Origin: Betaproteobacteria bacterium
Lineage (GTDB): Bacteria; Pseudomonadota; Gammaproteobacteria; Burkholderiales; SG8-39
Assembly (NCBI GenBank): GCA_016210745.1
Contig: JACQTO010000125.1
Location: forward strand, 1 to 64,000
DNA: 64,000 bases
Direction of reading: 5' to 3'
The notes under the pieces were generated by a model. The model worked only from the letters and a program-made list of their open reading frames with translations. It did not search any database and had not been told where the DNA came from. Numbering within the stretch: position 1 is the stretch's first letter; every line of letters starts with the position of its first letter. The translations under genes were made by a program, and so were the position numbers. Positions 62,915 through 64,000 of the stretch are shown one piece after another.

Positions 62915-63078
62915 TTCTTCTCAATTCAACCCGAGAATCGGTGCGGTGCATCGTGTTCGCGCGGGGTGACTTCTGAAAATCTCGAATTGCCGTGAATTCA
63001 AGGCGTAGTCGTGCTTACAAAAATGTAAACGTGGCGACAGCATCGGGTAAGCAAGCGGAGATCAAAAAGGCATCACTG

Positions 63079-63435
63079 TCAGCGTGCTGATAGAAGCAGC
63101 AACCAAGTGATCGCAACTACGCCGACGCCGAAAATTAAGCCAATCAAGCTCGAAGACGAATTTTCCGAGCAGCATGAGAGCGGCCCCTGCGACCCCTATG
63201 ATCAGGGGCGTCCGCTGCCCGGATCGACTTGCGTGCATCGCCAGCACGCCAAGGGCCGACGCGAGAAGCATGATGGTGAGCGGCAGCAGATACGGCGTGT
63301 AGTCGAAGAACTCCAATCCCAGGGCGCTCAGAACTGCCGCCTAGGCGGGCCAGCACAGCGGGCATGTCAGCTTAGGCAGTAGCGCAGTTCCCATTGCCGG
63401 GAATGATGCAACGATCGCCTGCCAACGGTCGTTGC
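63079..63435 (-). pseudogene. MerC-like membrane protein gene, broken twice
   Basis: On the minus strand: WQAIVASFPAMGTALLPKLTC, then PLCWPA, then an in-frame TAG at 63341-63343 where a Tyr codon is expected (family: CPxCWPAY), then AAVLSALGLEFFDYTPYLLP and further helices. Near 63128 the frame changes; the neighbouring frame continues LIFGVGVVAITWLLLLSAR to a stop. Thus one nonsense and one frameshift mutation. Mercury or other heavy-metal uptake is the guessed past role. Confidence 0.65.
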
Positions 63436-63466
63436 TGGCGAAGTCGTTGCTTGTCGTCCGCGCATT

Positions 63467-63782
63467 CTTGAGCAGTGCCGCGCAGATAGGTTGAAATCAC
63501 GACCAATAGGCGGGCGTCCGGCTTGCCGGCTTTCGGCGGTTCATTGGCGCGATTGCTTGATTCCAGGAAGCGAGCCGCGAGACGGCCAGGGCAATCAGGT
63601 CCCGATCGGACGGCGAGCGGATCCGAGAATCCATTGCACCAACATTGCGCGTTGCAGCTTTCCATCGCCCCGTTTCAGGGCAACGGATCGTCGTGTCTGC
63701 CGATGGCATTCAGCGTTCCCCTTTTCTACTCAATGCGTTACCCCACCCTCGGAGGTGGCCCGCTGTTTGCTGGAGCAAGCGC
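63467..63782. other. Intergenic region, no gene supported
   Basis: Short ORFs on both strands have no family-like features. It may contain upstream remains of the MerC-like unit. The last bases hold no clear RBS for the next gene. Confidence 0.35.
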
Positions 63783-64000
63783 ATGCGCTTTCTCTGGAAG
63801 ATCGTGGTGTTGGCAGCGGCTTGTCTGGCGAGTTCTTTCGCCTGGGCCTCGCCACAGGGAGATATCCGGCCGTCGATCCGCGTGCAAGCAGGGGACTGGG
63901 GCGTGGCGAGTGTCCAGGACATCGAGTCCGTCCTGAACTCCGTCGCGGAGGTGCTCCTCCCCAGCTTTCCGAGGCATGCTTCGGTGCGCATCGTCGTGGC
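63783..64000 (+). CDS. Exported hypothetical protein, 3' end outside window
   Basis: 72 residues visible. Signal peptide FLWKIVVLAAACLASSFAWA, then SPQGDIRPSIRVQAGDWG and a helix VQDIESVLNSVAEVLLPSF. The pattern suggests a secreted enzyme-like protein, possibly peptidase-related, but the visible part is too short to name. Confidence 0.6.
   Translation, partial: MRFLWKIVVLAAACLASSFAWASPQGDIRPSIRVQAGDWGVASVQDIESVLNSVAEVLLPSFPRHASVRIVV

Overview
GC-rich chromosomal segment of a Gram-negative bacterium, most likely a betaproteobacterium. The grounds are the order mrcA / pilMNOPQ-aroK-aroB / gltBD and lptM-lysA divergent from cyaY, together with hemB-engB-cytochrome c4 and many proteobacterial RND systems. 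This is inferred from gene content and order only; I cannot place it at genus level. No rRNA, tRNA, CRISPR array or intact insertion sequence was found. Many of the longest lines in the ORF track are antisense shadows of gltB, glmU/glmS, the P-type ATPases and the RND pumps.

Region 1 (1-7.9 kb) is a metal-homeostasis island. It has a P-type ATPase on the minus strand (cut by the window edge), a UspA-like protein plus a second P-type ATPase on the plus strand, and a LysR-type regulator. Three leaders in this stretch look like yybP-ykoY (Mn2+) riboswitches. One precedes a decayed LysR remnant and ATPase 1, one precedes the Usp-ATPase 2 pair, and one precedes the intact LysR gene. Three copies of the palindrome ATTAC-N5-GTAAT lie at matching places, so I propose a combined riboswitch and LysR regulon for Mn2+ (or Mn2+/Ca2+) export.

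Region 2 (7.9-25 kb) is mostly housekeeping and metabolism: an omega-aminotransferase, a glyoxalase-like protein, a solitary benzoyl-CoA reductase subunit B homologue behind a FadR-like palindrome, hemB, engB, a diheme cytochrome c4, an ECF sigma/anti-sigma pair, an MdtAB-like RND pump, lysA with the tiny lptM gene, cyaY and mrcA. A probable plus-strand small RNA with a C/U-rich loop lies between hemB and engB. Three long perfect hairpins of one family, with conserved ends and compensating changes in the middle, sit in intergenic regions near 10.2, 11.9 and 16.1 kb.

Region 3 (25-41.5 kb) is the type IV pilus assembly operon pilMNOPQ, then aroK-aroB, gltB-gltD, glmU and glmS, all on the plus strand.

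Region 4 (42-64 kb) is an accessory heavy-metal region. It carries two complete HME-type RND efflux operons, each headed by a CzcI-like small protein and running C-B-A. Between them is a remnant of a P1B-ATPase gene followed by the start of a PAP2-like gene, resembling a decayed pbrAB. The second operon continues into a PII-like protein and a lipoprotein. A copper cluster follows: Cys-rich exported protein, Tat-exported multicopper oxidase, Met-rich protein, cytochrome c, SCO protein and beta-propeller protein. It ends in a truncated TlpA-like gene joined to a PII-like gene that has lost its start, and a MerC-like gene broken by a nonsense codon and a frameshift. This end of the window looks like an eroding resistance island.
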